Below the pieces are notes generated by a model. That model was not told where the DNA came from. It was given only the letters and a program-made list of their open reading frames with translations, and made no database searches. The position numbers and the translations under genes are program-made. Positions 15,390 through 26,400 of a DNA stretch of 64,000 bases are shown piece after piece; position 1 is the stretch's first letter; each line of letters opens with the position of its first letter. The stretch is from JBEBVQ01 sp037190845 (GTDB lineage: Bacteria; Bacteroidota; Bacteroidia; Chitinophagales; Chitinophagaceae), in NCBI GenBank assembly GCA_037190845.1, contig JBBCJI010000026.1, forward strand, positions 1 through 64,000, in the 5' to 3' direction.

Positions 15390-17852
15390 ATGCAGTCTTT
15401 TGATTTCAAGAAATTCCGGCCCCACCTCCTGATCATTGCGGGATTCGCCGTACTGGCGCTTATCTATTCCTTTCCTGCGCTGAAAGGAATGGTGCTGCAG
15501 CAGCATGATACCATATCATGGGTCGCCATGTCGCAGGAGGCACGGGAATGGCATGAAAAGACCGGAGAGAATACGCTGTGGAGCAACAGTATGTTTGGCG
15601 GTATGCCGACCTACCTTACGTACGTACCGGAATCAAATAATTTTATCTACCCGGTACAAAAAATGATCGCCTCCCTGCTCGTGAAGCCTGCATACTTTTT
15701 CTTCATTGCCATGCTGGGTTTTTATATACTTATGAGTACATTAAGGGTAAACAGATGGCTGGCTGCAGCCGGTGCGGTCGCCTTTGCCTTCTCTACCTAC
15801 AACCCGATCATTATTGTTGCCGGTCATGAAACCAAAATGGTCTCCATTGCCTATATGCCGATGGTCATTGCCGGTCTTCTGCTGACTTACCGGGGGAGAT
15901 ACCTTGGCGGCGGTACATTGCTCGCGCTCTCTATGGCTTTGCTGATCAGCAACTCCCATTACCAGATCGTTTTTTACACCGGCATTATTATATTGTTTAT
16001 CGTTGCCGGACAATTCGTACATGCATTAAAACAAAAAAGCCTCAGACAGTTTTTCCTGGCTTCAGCAGTATCGCTCGCAGCAGCAGTCATATCGGCGGGC
16101 CCTTCTGCAGGCGCATTGATGACCACCGTAGGGGATCTCAACAAACATACCATGCGGGGCGGAAAAAGCGAACTGACCCTCAACAAGGATCCGAATAAAA
16201 AAAGCGGGCTGGACAAGGATTATGCCTTCCAGTGGAGTAACGGTGTAGGGGAATTGTTCTGCGTCATAGTCCCCTACCTGTATGGCGGATCCTCCGGCGA
16301 AAGCGGGGATAAAGCGCCGGAGACATCTGCAGCCGTTGGCGTTGAAGAAGGATTGCCGCTATACTGGGGGCCGCAGCCATTCATCTCCGGACCGGTATAC
16401 TTCGGGGCTGTCATATGTTTTCTGTTTGTGCTGGGGATGATCGTAATCCGTAATCCCATCAAATGGTGGCTGCTCGGCGCGAGTATGCTCGCCGCTCTGC
16501 TATCATGCGGCAAGCATATCCCGGGATTCAATTACTGGTTCTTCGACAATATACCTTTCTATAATGCCTTCCGTACACCTTCCATGGCACTGGTGATCCC
16601 GCAGTTGATCTTCCCGATGGTAGGTATATGGGGGATCATGGAATTGCTAAAAAAGGAAACGGACAAAGCACAGTTGTGGAAACAGCTAAAGATTGCAGCA
16701 GGCATTACTGCCGGTCTTTGCATAGCCCTTGCCCTGGGCAGTAACCTGTTTTTTGATTTTACCAACCCGGAAAAAGATCAGCAATACCAGCAGATACTGA
16801 AATTCCTGAAAGAAGACAGGGCCAGCCTGGCAATGAAAAGCAGTCTCAGAAGCGCATTATTTATTCTTGCAGCGGCGGGTATCTTCTGGGCATACCTCAA
16901 AAGCAAGGTGAATATCAACACATTTATTGCCGTGCTGGTTTTTCTCATAGCAGCCGACCTGATACCTGTATCTGCAAACTACCTCAATGAAAAACATTAC
17001 GAAGAAGGCTCGGACCTTGAGTCTACAGCATTCCGCCCGCGCCCCGTGGATGAGCAGATCATGCAGGATCCAGATCCTTACTACCGCGTGCTCGACATTA
17101 CCCGCAATACATACAACGATGCTATCCAGGCATACTTCCACAAATGCGTAGGCGGATACTCTCCGGCCAAACTTGAAATATACCAGGATCTGATCGAGGT
17201 ACATATGAGCCGTCAGTTCAACCGGGAAGTCCTGAATATGCTCAATACCAAATACATCATCTTCCCCGGCGGCCCCAACGGGCAGCCGGCCGTACAAAGA
17301 ATGCCCGAGACCTGCGGTAATGCCTGGTTTGTAGAAGAAGTAAAATGGGTCGCAACAGCAGATGAAGAAATACTATCTCTCAAGGCGCCTTCTTTAGGCG
17401 TCACAGATACCGGAGCTGAACCGGCAGACAACTTCAATCCCAGAAAGACAGTTGTGATCCGGGAGGCCCAGAAAAAAGAACTGGAAGGCTATCAGTTCGG
17501 GAAAGACAGCAACGCTTCCGTTACACTGACCCGGTACGGCCTTAATGAACTAACGTTCTCATCCAATAATACGCAGGACGGCCTGGCCGTATTTTCCGAC
17601 ATCTATTACCCGAACGGGTGGAAAGCATATGTAGATGGCAAGGAAACCCCTATACTGCGGGCAAACTATGTATTACGCACTATAAAAATACCGGCAGGCA
17701 CACACGAAATAAAATTTGTCTTCCATCCTGACAGTTATTATACCGGCAACCGGATCGCACTGTTCAGCAGTCTGCTATTAATAGGACTGTGCATCACTGC
17801 GCTCATCATGACATTCAGAGGAAGTAAAATGCCGGAAACATCCGAAAGCTAA
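15390..17852 (+). CDS. YfhO-family large membrane protein
   Basis: 820 residues. About a dozen hydrophobic helices are spread over residues 12-570, the first at 12-30 (LLIIAGFAVLALIYSFPAL). A soluble domain of about 200 residues follows (from VNRQF/LNMLNTKYI), with the beta-rich NGWKAYVDGKE segment close to a last helix at about 790-810. This layout is that of YfhO/GT-C-like polytopic proteins thought to move lipid-linked sugars. In other bacteria YfhO members glycosylate lipoteichoic acid; in Bacteroidota the substrate is unknown. Its TAA stop shares one base with the ATG of the acetyltransferase gene, implying coupled translation and a joint role in surface glycan modification. Confidence 0.88.
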   Translation: MQSFDFKKFRPHLLIIAGFAVLALIYSFPALKGMVLQQHDTISWVAMSQEAREWHEKTGENTLWSNSMFGGMPTYLTYVPESNNFIYPVQKMIASLLVKPAYFFFIAMLGFYILMSTLRVNRWLAAAGAVAFAFSTYNPIIIVAGHETKMVSIAYMPMVIAGLLLTYRGRYLGGGTLLALSMALLISNSHYQIVFYTGIIILFIVAGQFVHALKQKSLRQFFLASAVSLAAAVISAGPSAGALMTTVGDLNKHTMRGGKSELTLNKDPNKKSGLDKDYAFQWSNGVGELFCVIVPYLYGGSSGESGDKAPETSAAVGVEEGLPLYWGPQPFISGPVYFGAVICFLFVLGMIVIRNPIKWWLLGASMLAALLSCGKHIPGFNYWFFDNIPFYNAFRTPSMALVIPQLIFPMVGIWGIMELLKKETDKAQLWKQLKIAAGITAGLCIALALGSNLFFDFTNPEKDQQYQQILKFLKEDRASLAMKSSLRSALFILAAAGIFWAYLKSKVNINTFIAVLVFLIAADLIPVSANYLNEKHYEEGSDLESTAFRPRPVDEQIMQDPDPYYRVLDITRNTYNDAIQAYFHKCVGGYSPAKLEIYQDLIEVHMSRQFNREVLNMLNTKYIIFPGGPNGQPAVQRMPETCGNAWFVEEVKWVATADEEILSLKAPSLGVTDTGAEPADNFNPRKTVVIREAQKKELEGYQFGKDSNASVTLTRYGLNELTFSSNNTQDGLAVFSDIYYPNGWKAYVDGKETPILRANYVLRTIKIPAGTHEIKFVFHPDSYYTGNRIALFSSLLLIGLCITALIMTFRGSKMPETSES

Positions 17853-18388
17853 TGGGTAATGTCGCATCAAACCTGGTACGTAATGTGTTCGGGCTGAGAA
17901 AAGATATCAGCATCGGCTTTTACATTACTGATTTTATTTTCAGGAAGCTGCTACGGCATAACCCGGGCGTGAAATGGGCGATCCACCACACCAGCACTAT
18001 CCGTTGTCCGGAGCAGATCAAACGAGGGAAAGGAGTTTATCCCGGCGATTCTCCCGGCGTGTATATCAATGGACACAACGGTGTAGAGATTGGAGATTAT
18101 ACCAATATAGGCCCCAACGTGGGCATCATTTCGGCTAATCATGACCCTGTCAATAATGACATACATGTACCGGCGCGCCCCGTTCTTATCGGGAGCCATT
18201 GCTGGCTGGGTATGGGCACCATTGTGTTACCGGGCGTACAACTGGGTGATTTTACGATTGCGGGGGCGGGAGCTGTTATTACCAAAAGTTTTCCCGAAGG
18301 ATATTGTGTGCTTGCCGGTAATCCTGCCCGGGTTATAAAAATGCTGGATCAGGCTACCTGTGCAGCTTTTGCGGACAACAAAGCATAA
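17852..18388 (+). CDS. Left-handed beta-helix O-acetyltransferase
   Basis: 178 residues. Hexapeptide-repeat turns run from about 65 to 165 (VEIGDYTNIGPNVGII, VLIGSHCWLGMGTIVLPGV, FTIAGAGAVITKSF, AGNPARVIK). Active-site-type His in SANHDPV fits acetyl-CoA-dependent sugar O-acetyltransferases of the maltose/galactoside and serine acetyltransferase superfamily. The start ATG overlaps the stop of the YfhO gene by one base. The two proteins probably act on the same surface polymer, one moving sugar and one adding acetyl groups. Acceptor unknown. Confidence 0.88.
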   Translation: MGNVASNLVRNVFGLRKDISIGFYITDFIFRKLLRHNPGVKWAIHHTSTIRCPEQIKRGKGVYPGDSPGVYINGHNGVEIGDYTNIGPNVGIISANHDPVNNDIHVPARPVLIGSHCWLGMGTIVLPGVQLGDFTIAGAGAVITKSFPEGYCVLAGNPARVIKMLDQATCAAFADNKA

Positions 18389-18579
18389 TTCAGGTAAAGC
18401 TCTTCATGTTCTTTATCCTCTCCATGCCCTTCATGTTGAAAGAATAAAAACATTAAGGTCATTAAGGAGTTAAGATCGTTTAGAACTGAAATTTTAAACA
18501 GGATCTTAATTAAAACACTGCGGTAATTTTTACCAACATATTTACTCCGGGAAAAGAGAATACGTTACTTTCGTCTTTC

Positions 18580-19038
18580 GTGAAAATGATCCGGCGTATG
18601 TCTATTACAACAGAATCCCTGCACTATGTAAATCGCATTTTCGAGTCTTATGCACATGCGCTCGAAAATGCCGACACAAAAAAAATGGCCTTTCATTATG
18701 TGCTGCCATGCACTTTCATAGATGATGAAAACAGCGCCGTATTCACAGATGCCAGCAAGCTGGAAGGATTATTCAACCAGGGCATCAGCTTCTTCAGACA
18801 TTACGGCATTGCCCATGCCCGGCCGGAAATATGGAGTAAACGCCAGTGGACGAACCACATCATCAAAGTCAAAGTAAACTGGCGGTATTATGATAAGGAC
18901 AACCAGTTCCTGTATACATGTGATTACCATTACCTGCTGCGGCTTGACAAGCATGGCACCTGGAAGATCCAGGTATCCGTATCTGTAAATGAAAAAGAAC
19001 GGATGGAAGAATGGCTGAAAAAGAAAGATGAGTTATGA
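18580..19038 (+). CDS. NTF2/SnoaL-like small protein, unknown function
   Basis: 152 residues; a second in-frame ATG at 18598 (MSITTESLHYV) is an equally good start. An N-terminal helix pair is followed by alternating strands with TFIDDENSAVFTDASKLEG, IKVKVNWRYYDKDNQFLYTCDYHYLLR and GTWKIQVSVSV. This is the cone-like alpha+beta pattern of NTF2-like proteins, a group that includes SnoaL enzymes and binding proteins. Nothing identifies a ligand or reaction. The last codons and the stop lie inside the left arm of a 23-bp inverted repeat. About 190 bp upstream has no gene, only degenerate short direct repeats (TTAAGG, CTTCATG). Confidence 0.7.
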   Translation: MKMIRRMSITTESLHYVNRIFESYAHALENADTKKMAFHYVLPCTFIDDENSAVFTDASKLEGLFNQGISFFRHYGIAHARPEIWSKRQWTNHIIKVKVNWRYYDKDNQFLYTCDYHYLLRLDKHGTWKIQVSVSVNEKERMEEWLKKKDEL

Positions 19039-19082
19039 ATGATGAATTAATGGAACCCATTCATCATTCATAACTCATCTTT
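19024..19082. repeat. Perfect 23-bp inverted repeat between convergent genes
   Basis: Positions 19024-19046 are exactly complementary to 19060-19082 with a 13-nt loop. The arm core is GATGAGTTATGAATGATG. The left arm codes for the last residues and stop of the NTF2-like gene. The right arm ends 11 bp before the rpoC stop. There is a partial direct copy (TTCATAACTC) after it. It may act as a two-way transcription stop, but no T run follows. Confidence 0.75.
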
Positions 19083-19093
19083 CATAACTCTAT

Positions 19094-22000
19094 TTATTCT
19101 TCTTCGTCAAACTGCAGTACGTCCTTGCTGGCCATGAGCAGTTCAAATTCCTCTTTAGACCCTACTACGATATCGTCAAATTCACGCATACCGGTTCCCG
19201 CAGGGATCAGGTTACCTGTGATCACATTCTCCTTCAGGCCGATGAGGTTATCGGACTTACCGTTTATGGAAGCCTGCGACAAGACCTTGGTTGTTTCCTG
19301 GAAGGAAGCAGCAGAGATCCAGCTACGCGTACCCAGCGACGCTTTGGTGATACCCAGCAGCAGCGGTGCAGAAGTAGCCGGCGCAGCATCACGGTATTGT
19401 ACCAATGTTTTATCTGAACGACGCAGCAAACTGTTTTCTTCACGGACTTCACGCAGCGTTACGATCTGTCCCGGATGGAGTTTTTCACTTTCTCCTCCAT
19501 CGGTAATAATCTTTTTATCGTAGATCCAGTCATTTTCTACCATAAATTCAAACTTATCTACCGTATCGTCTTCAAGGAACTTGGTATCTCCCGGATCAAT
19601 GATCGTAACCTTACGCATCATCTGGCGCACGATCACTTCAATATGCTTATCGTTGATCTTTACACCCTGCAGGCGGTATACTTCCTGAATTTCGTTCACG
19701 AGATATTCCTGAACTGCAAAAGGCCCTTTAATAGCAAGGATGTCGCTCGGAGTGGTAGCGCCGTCAGAAAGTGATGTACCGGCTTTTACAAAGTCTCCGT
19801 CCTGCACCATAATATGGCGCGTCAGTGGAACCAGGTATTTTTTAACCAGCCCATCGCGGCTTTCTACGATAATCTCACGGTTGCCACGCTTCACGTTACC
19901 AAAACTTACTACCCCGTCAATTTCAGAAACGACTGCCGGATTGCTCGGGTTACGCGCTTCAAAAAGTTCTGTAACACGGGGAAGACCACCGGTGATATCA
20001 CGGCTGCGTCCCATCACACGCGGGATCTTCACCAGTACCTGACCATTATGCACCGTCTCACTGTTGCCAACAACAATATGCGAGCCTACCGGCAGGTTAT
20101 AGGATTTACTTTCTTTGCCGTCTACAATAATGGCAGGGATTTTGGTTTTATCTTTGGTTTCAATAACCACTTTTTCGCGGTGACCGGTTTGCTCGTCAGC
20201 TTCTTCCCGATAGGTTACGCCTTCTATTACATTTTCGAACCGAACACTACCGCTCACCTCTGAAATGATAACCGCATTAAACGGATCCCAGGTACAGATC
20301 ACATCTCCCTTAGCCACTTTCTGGCCATTGGAGACCTTCAGAATAGAACTGTAGGGAATGTTGGTTGTAGCCAATAAACGATCATTCGCCACGTCTATGA
20401 TCCGTACTTCACCCGTACGACCGATTACAATGTTTTGCTCTTCACCTTCATCATCTGTGTATTTGGTAGTACGGAGACCATCGAACTGGATCGTACCATC
20501 GAAACGGGCAGCAAGCTGGCTTTCGATGGCTGAAGAACCGGCAACACCACCCACGTGGAATGTACGGAGTGTAAGCTGCGTACCCGGCTCACCGATAGAC
20601 TGAGCTGCAATGATACCCACTGCATCTCCTTTCTGGGCTTTATAACCGGTTGCCAGGTTTTTACCATAGCATCTTGCACACACACCCTGACGGCTTTCGC
20701 AAGTCAGCACGGATCTGATTTCCACCGTATCCAGGGCGCTGTCCTCAATACGTCTTGCCACGTCTTCCGTTATTTCTTCGCCGGCATGGATGATCAGTTC
20801 ATCATTGAGCGGATCATATACATCATGCAGAGACGTACGTCCGAGAATACGGTCGTATAACGGCTCTACAATCTCTTCATTATCTTTTAATGCAGAGATA
20901 GCGATACCGCGTAAGGTTTCGCAATCTTCTTCCTTGATCACAACATCCTGTGCCACGTCTACCAGACGACGTGTCAGATAACCGGCATCGGCTGTTTTCA
21001 GGGCAGTATCCGCAAGACCTTTACGCGCACCGTGCGTAGAGATAAAGTATTCCAATACGCTCAGACCATCCTTAAAGTTGGAAAGGATCGGGTTTTCGAT
21101 AATTTCCGAGCCTGAAGAACCGGAACGACGCGGCTTGGCCATCAGACCTCTGAGACCGGCAAGCTGCTTAACCTGCTGCTTGCTACCACGTGCACCGGAA
21201 TCAAGCATCATATAAACAGAATTGAATCCCTGCTTATCGTTCGCCATTTCCCGGATCAGCGTTTCGGTAACACGTGTATCCACACGGCTCCATATATCAA
21301 TGATCTGGTTGTAGCGTTCGTTGTTTGTGATCAACCCCATATTATAGTTGTCCCAAACTTCGTCTACTTCAGACTGGGCACTTTGGATCAACTCTTCTTT
21401 TATTTCCGGAATGGTCAGGTCTTTGATATTAAAAGAAAGACCACCACGGAATGCCGTACGGAATCCTAATGTTTTAATATCATCGAGGAACTGAACCGTT
21501 TGCGGGATATCTGTGTTTTTCAGGATCTGGCCGATGATCTCACGCAATGACTTTTTGGTCAGCAACGCGTTTACAAAACCGTTGTCCTTTGGTACAAACT
21601 GGTTGAAGATCACCCGACCTACAGTCGTTTCAAGCAGTTGTCTTTCAAGATTACCTTCATTATTCCGTACATCCACTTTCACCTTGATCCAGGCATGGAG
21701 ATCGGCACGTCCTTCATTATGGGCAATCAATACTTCTTCAGAGCTGTAAAATGCCTTACCTTCTCCTTTCACGACATCATCACCGACCGTCTTTTTACCT
21801 TTGGAAATATAGTACAGACCAAGTACCATGTCCTGAGACGGAAGAGTGATCGGCGTACCATTCTGCGGGTTAAGGATATTGTGCGAAGCGAGCATCAGCA
21901 ACTGGGCTTCGAGTATCGCAGCGTGGCTCAGCGGCACGTGTACGGCCATCTGGTCACCATCAAAGTCGGCGTTGAACGCAGAGCACACCAGCGGATGAAG

Positions 22001-23416
22001 CTGTATCGCTTTACCTTCGATCAGACGCGGCTGGAAAGCCTGGATGGAAAGCCTGTGCAGTGTAGGGGCACGGTTGAGAAGTACCGGATGTCCTTTCAGT
22101 ACGTTTTCCAGGATATCCCAAACTACGGCTTCCTTACGTTCTACAAGCTTTTTAGCGCTCTTTACCGTTTTTACAATACCTCTTTCGATCAGCTTCCGGA
22201 TAATGAACGGCTTGAACAGTTCGGCCGCCATATCTTTCGGCAGACCGCATTCATGGAGTTTCATTTCAGGGCCAACCACAATTACAGAACGACCGGAATA
22301 GTCCACACGTTTACCGAGCAGATTCTGACGGAAACGTCCCTGCTTGCCTTTCAGCACATCCGAAAGAGACTTCAGCGCACGGCCACCTTCTGCCTTTACA
22401 GCATTGGACTTACGGCTGTTATCAAAAAGCGAATCCACCGCTTCCTGCAGCATACGTTTTTCGTTACGCAGGATCACCTCGGGCGCCTTGATCTCGATCA
22501 GGCGTTTCAGACGATTATTACGGATAATTACACGACGGTAAAGATCATTCAGATCGGAAGAAGCAAAACGGCCACCATCCAGGGGAACAAGCGGACGCAG
22601 CTCCGGCGGGATCACCGGCACATACTGCATGACCATCCATTCAAGCCTGTTTTCCACACGTGAATTTGCGTCACGGAATGCTTCCACCACGCTCAGCCTT
22701 TTCAGGGCTTCCTGTTTCCGCTGCTGCGATGTTTCGTTGGCAGCAGCGTTACGCAGATCATACGACAACTGATCAAGGTCTATCCTCGACAGCAGCGCAT
22801 GTACTGCATCCGCGCCCATTTTAGCTATAAACTTATTCGGATCTTCATCAGGCAGGTATTGATTCTCCTTGGAGATCGTCTCCTGTATTTCCAGGTATTC
22901 ATCTTCCGTGAGCAGTTGCAGCTCAGTCTTTTCGCTATCACGCAGGTTGAGTTTCTGACGGATCAGATCATCGGCTTCTCCTCCCTGTACTACTACATAT
23001 CGTTCGTAATAAACGATACTTTCCATCTTCTTGGAAGAAGTACCCAGCAGATAGCCGATCTTGTTCGGCAGGCTCTTGAAATACCAGATATGTACGATCG
23101 GCACCACAAGCTTGATATGCCCCATACGTTCGCGACGCACCTTTTTCTCCGTGACCTCCACACCACAACGGTCGCACACGATACCTTTGTAACGGATGCG
23201 CTTGTACTTACCGCAATAACATTCATAATCCTTAACAGGACCGAATATTTTCTCGCAGAACAGACCATCACGTTCCGGCTTGTAGGTACGGTAATTAATC
23301 GTCTCGGGCTTCAGCACTTCTCCGTAAGAACGATCCAGGATCGTATCAGGAGAGGCCAGACTGATTGTTATTTTATTAAAACCAGCTTTGGGACGGTTTT
23401 CCTTCTTTATTGCCAT
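19094..23416 (-). CDS. rpoC: RNA polymerase beta' subunit
   Basis: 1440 residues, close to the usual length in Bacteroidota. The N-terminal zinc site has Cys66, Cys68, Cys81 and Cys84 (YECYCGKYKRIRYKGIVCDRCG). The catalytic Mg-binding loop is NADFDGDQM at 482-490. The second zinc site is CESRQGVCARCYG, followed by the trigger-loop region GEPGTQLTLRTFHVGG. Beta' forms the catalytic centre with beta. It starts 59 bp downstream of rpoB and is cotranscribed with it. The C-terminus ends QFDEEE. Confidence 0.99.
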   Translation of the reverse strand: MAIKKENRPKAGFNKITISLASPDTILDRSYGEVLKPETINYRTYKPERDGLFCEKIFGPVKDYECYCGKYKRIRYKGIVCDRCGVEVTEKKVRRERMGHIKLVVPIVHIWYFKSLPNKIGYLLGTSSKKMESIVYYERYVVVQGGEADDLIRQKLNLRDSEKTELQLLTEDEYLEIQETISKENQYLPDEDPNKFIAKMGADAVHALLSRIDLDQLSYDLRNAAANETSQQRKQEALKRLSVVEAFRDANSRVENRLEWMVMQYVPVIPPELRPLVPLDGGRFASSDLNDLYRRVIIRNNRLKRLIEIKAPEVILRNEKRMLQEAVDSLFDNSRKSNAVKAEGGRALKSLSDVLKGKQGRFRQNLLGKRVDYSGRSVIVVGPEMKLHECGLPKDMAAELFKPFIIRKLIERGIVKTVKSAKKLVERKEAVVWDILENVLKGHPVLLNRAPTLHRLSIQAFQPRLIEGKAIQLHPLVCSAFNADFDGDQMAVHVPLSHAAILEAQLLMLASHNILNPQNGTPITLPSQDMVLGLYYISKGKKTVGDDVVKGEGKAFYSSEEVLIAHNEGRADLHAWIKVKVDVRNNEGNLERQLLETTVGRVIFNQFVPKDNGFVNALLTKKSLREIIGQILKNTDIPQTVQFLDDIKTLGFRTAFRGGLSFNIKDLTIPEIKEELIQSAQSEVDEVWDNYNMGLITNNERYNQIIDIWSRVDTRVTETLIREMANDKQGFNSVYMMLDSGARGSKQQVKQLAGLRGLMAKPRRSGSSGSEIIENPILSNFKDGLSVLEYFISTHGARKGLADTALKTADAGYLTRRLVDVAQDVVIKEEDCETLRGIAISALKDNEEIVEPLYDRILGRTSLHDVYDPLNDELIIHAGEEITEDVARRIEDSALDTVEIRSVLTCESRQGVCARCYGKNLATGYKAQKGDAVGIIAAQSIGEPGTQLTLRTFHVGGVAGSSAIESQLAARFDGTIQFDGLRTTKYTDDEGEEQNIVIGRTGEVRIIDVANDRLLATTNIPYSSILKVSNGQKVAKGDVICTWDPFNAVIISEVSGSVRFENVIEGVTYREEADEQTGHREKVVIETKDKTKIPAIIVDGKESKSYNLPVGSHIVVGNSETVHNGQVLVKIPRVMGRSRDITGGLPRVTELFEARNPSNPAVVSEIDGVVSFGNVKRGNREIIVESRDGLVKKYLVPLTRHIMVQDGDFVKAGTSLSDGATTPSDILAIKGPFAVQEYLVNEIQEVYRLQGVKINDKHIEVIVRQMMRKVTIIDPGDTKFLEDDTVDKFEFMVENDWIYDKKIITDGGESEKLHPGQIVTLREVREENSLLRRSDKTLVQYRDAAPATSAPLLLGITKASLGTRSWISAASFQETTKVLSQASINGKSDNLIGLKENVITGNLIPAGTGMREFDDIVVGSKEEFELLMASKDVLQFDEEE

Positions 23417-23475
23417 GTGTTCGTAATTCTTTAGTTTTTAAGATAAAAAGTAACTGCCAATTAAAAGGTCAACTA

Positions 23476-26400
23476 CTATTCAAACTTCAGCTCTAATCCC
23501 AGGCCTCTCAACTCATTCACCAATACGTTGAATGACTCAGGTATGCCTGGCTTCGGTACGTTATCGCCTTTCACAATTGCTTCGTATGTCTTGGCACGAC
23601 CCATGATATCATCCGATTTCAGGGTAAGCAACTCCTGCAGGATATTGGCGGCTCCATATGCTTCAAGCGCCCAGACCTCCATTTCACCGAAACGCTGGCC
23701 ACCGAACTGTGCCTTACCGCCCAGCGGCTGCTGTGTGATAAGACTGTATGGCCCGATAGAACGCGCGTGCATTTTATCATCTACCATGTGGTGCAGCTTG
23801 ATCATATAAATAATACCTACCGTAGCCTTCTGATGGAAGCGTTCGCCGGTTTCACCATCGTAGAGATAAGTATGTCCGAATTCGGGCAAACCGGCCTCAC
23901 CGATAAGATCAACAATTTCATCTGTATGCGCGCCATCGAAGATCGGAGTAGCAAATCGGAGACCCAGTTTTTCACCAGCCCAACCAAGAACGGTTTCATA
24001 GATCTGCCCGAGGTTCATACGGGAAGGTACGCCCAGCGGGTTCAGTACGATATCCACCGGTGTACCATCTTCGAGGAACGGCATATCTTCTTCCCGTACA
24101 ATACGGGCTACAATACCTTTGTTCCCGTGGCGACCGGCCATCTTATCACCTACCTTCAGCTTACGTTTGCTGGCCAGATATACCTTCGCCAGCTTCAGCA
24201 CACCCGCCGGCAGTTCGTCGCCAATGCTCAGGTTGAACTTTTCACGTTTATAACGTCCCAGCTCTTCGTTGAATTTGATATTATAATTGTGCAGCAGCAG
24301 GTTGATCTGACCATCAATTTCATCATCACCTGTCCATCCCAGAGGATTTACGTTTGCATAATCAACGGAGCCGAGGGTTTTACTGCTAAATTTACCTCCC
24401 TTGCTGATTACCGGCTCTCCAAAATTATTGGTAATGCCGGTTGACACTTTATCCTTCAGCAGTGTCATCAGCTTTTCGAGCAACAATGACTTCAGCGCTT
24501 CGAGATTTTTTTCGTGCGTAGCTTCGATCCTTTCCAGTGCAGCTTTTTCGCGCACTTTGGAGTTTTTATCTTTTTTGGCCCGCTGGAACAACTGCTTGCT
24601 GATCACGATACCTTCCGTACCGCTCGGCGCCTTGAGCGAAGCATCTTTCGCATCGCCTGCTTTATCACCGAAGATCGCACGCAGCAGCTTTTCTTCCGGG
24701 GTAGGGTCCGTTTCACCTTTGGGTGTGATCTTGCCGATCAGTATATCACCCTCACCTACATGAGCTCCGACACGGATAATACCATTTTCATCCAGATCTT
24801 TCGTAGCCTCTTCTGAGATATTCGGGATATCCGGAGTCAGCTCTTCTTCGCCCAGCTTGGTATCACGAACTTCCAGTTCATATTCGTCAATATGGATAGA
24901 CGTAAACCAATCGTCGCGGACTACCTTTTCGTTGATCACGATGGCATCCTCAAAGTTGTAACCTTTCCAGGGCATGAACGCCACTTTCAGGTTCCGGCCA
25001 AGGGCTATTTCACCGTCCCTTGTTGCGTATCCTTCCGTCAGGAAGTCACCGTCTTTTACCTTCTGGCCTTTGCGCACGCAGGGACGCAGGGTAATGCTCG
25101 TGCTCTGGTTTGTTTTCTTGTATTTGGTAAGCGTATAAACCCGGAGATCATCTTCAAAAGAGACAAGTCTTGCTTTGTCAGTCCGGGTATAACGTACATG
25201 TATTTCGTTGGCATCCACATATTCGATCACACCGTTACCTTCCGCATGGATCTGGATACGCGCGTCGCGGGCAGCTTTTCCTTCAAGCCCGGTACCTACG
25301 ATCGGAACTTCCGGGCGGATCAGCGGCACAGCCTGGCGCTGCATGTTTGATCCCATGAGCGCACGGTTGGCATCATCGTGCTCCAGGAACGGGATCAGGG
25401 ATGCCGAAAGACCCACGATCTGGTTGGGCGCCACATCCATAAACTCAACTTCTTCACGATCCAATATCGGAAAATCTCCGGTCTGACGTGATTTCACCTT
25501 TTCTTCTACAAAATTCCCCTTGTCATCCATCGCCACGTTCGCCTGGGCAATCTTCGCATCATCTTCTTCCTCAGCGCTGAGGTAATACTGATGCTTCATA
25601 TCCACCTTTCCTTCCTTCACCTTACGGTAGGGCGTTTCAATAAAGCCCATCTCGTTGATCTTGGCATGGACGCAAAGTGTGGAGATCAGCCCGATGTTGG
25701 GACCTTCCGGTGTTTCGATGGTACACAAACGGCCATAGTGACTATAGTGTACGTCACGCACCTCAAAACCAGCACGCTCACGGCTCAGACCACCTGGCCC
25801 GAGCGCGGATATACGGCGTTTGTGCGTGATCTCAGACAGCGGGTTGGTCTGGTCGAGGAACTGGGAGAGCTGGGAAGTACCAAAGAATGAATTAATAACG
25901 GAAGAAAGCGTACGCGCATTGATCAGATCAATCGGCGTAAACACTTCATTATCCCGCACGTTCATACGCTCACGGATCGTACGCGCCATACGGGCAAGCC
26001 CGACGCCAAACTGGGCAAACAGTTGCTCGCCCACCGTACGTACCCGACGGTTGCTCAGGTGGTCAATATCATCTATTTCAGCCTTTCCGTTGGTAAGGCG
26101 CACGAGGTATTTAATAATGGAAATAATATCTTCCTTGCTCAATACCTTCTTTTCGATATTGATGTCCAGACCCAGTTTACGGTTGATCTTATAACGCCCT
26201 ACTTCACCCAGATCATAACGCTTATCGGAGAAAAAGAGCTTTTCGATAATCCCACGCGCTGTTTCATCATCCGGGGCATCCGATCCACGCAACTGGCGGT
26301 AAATATGTTGTACCGCTTCCAGCTCAGAATTGGAAGTATCTTTATTAAGTGTATTATATATAATGGAGAAATCGCCACTCACCTCTTCTTTCTGAAGGAA

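Noticed and set aside
18389..18579. Degenerate short tandem pattern (TTAAGG and CTTCATG units) as a possible CRISPR or VNTR
   Set aside because: Units are 6-11 bp, irregular, and without spacers of constant length; no CRISPR structure. I only record it as low-complexity spacer.
21638..22663. Long plus-strand open frame opposite rpoC (341 codons)
   Set aside because: It is antisense to a conserved essential gene and shows no protein-like features; its openness comes from codon bias of the real gene. The same applies to 26023-26991 opposite rpoB and 7837-8628 opposite the cystathionine beta-synthase gene.
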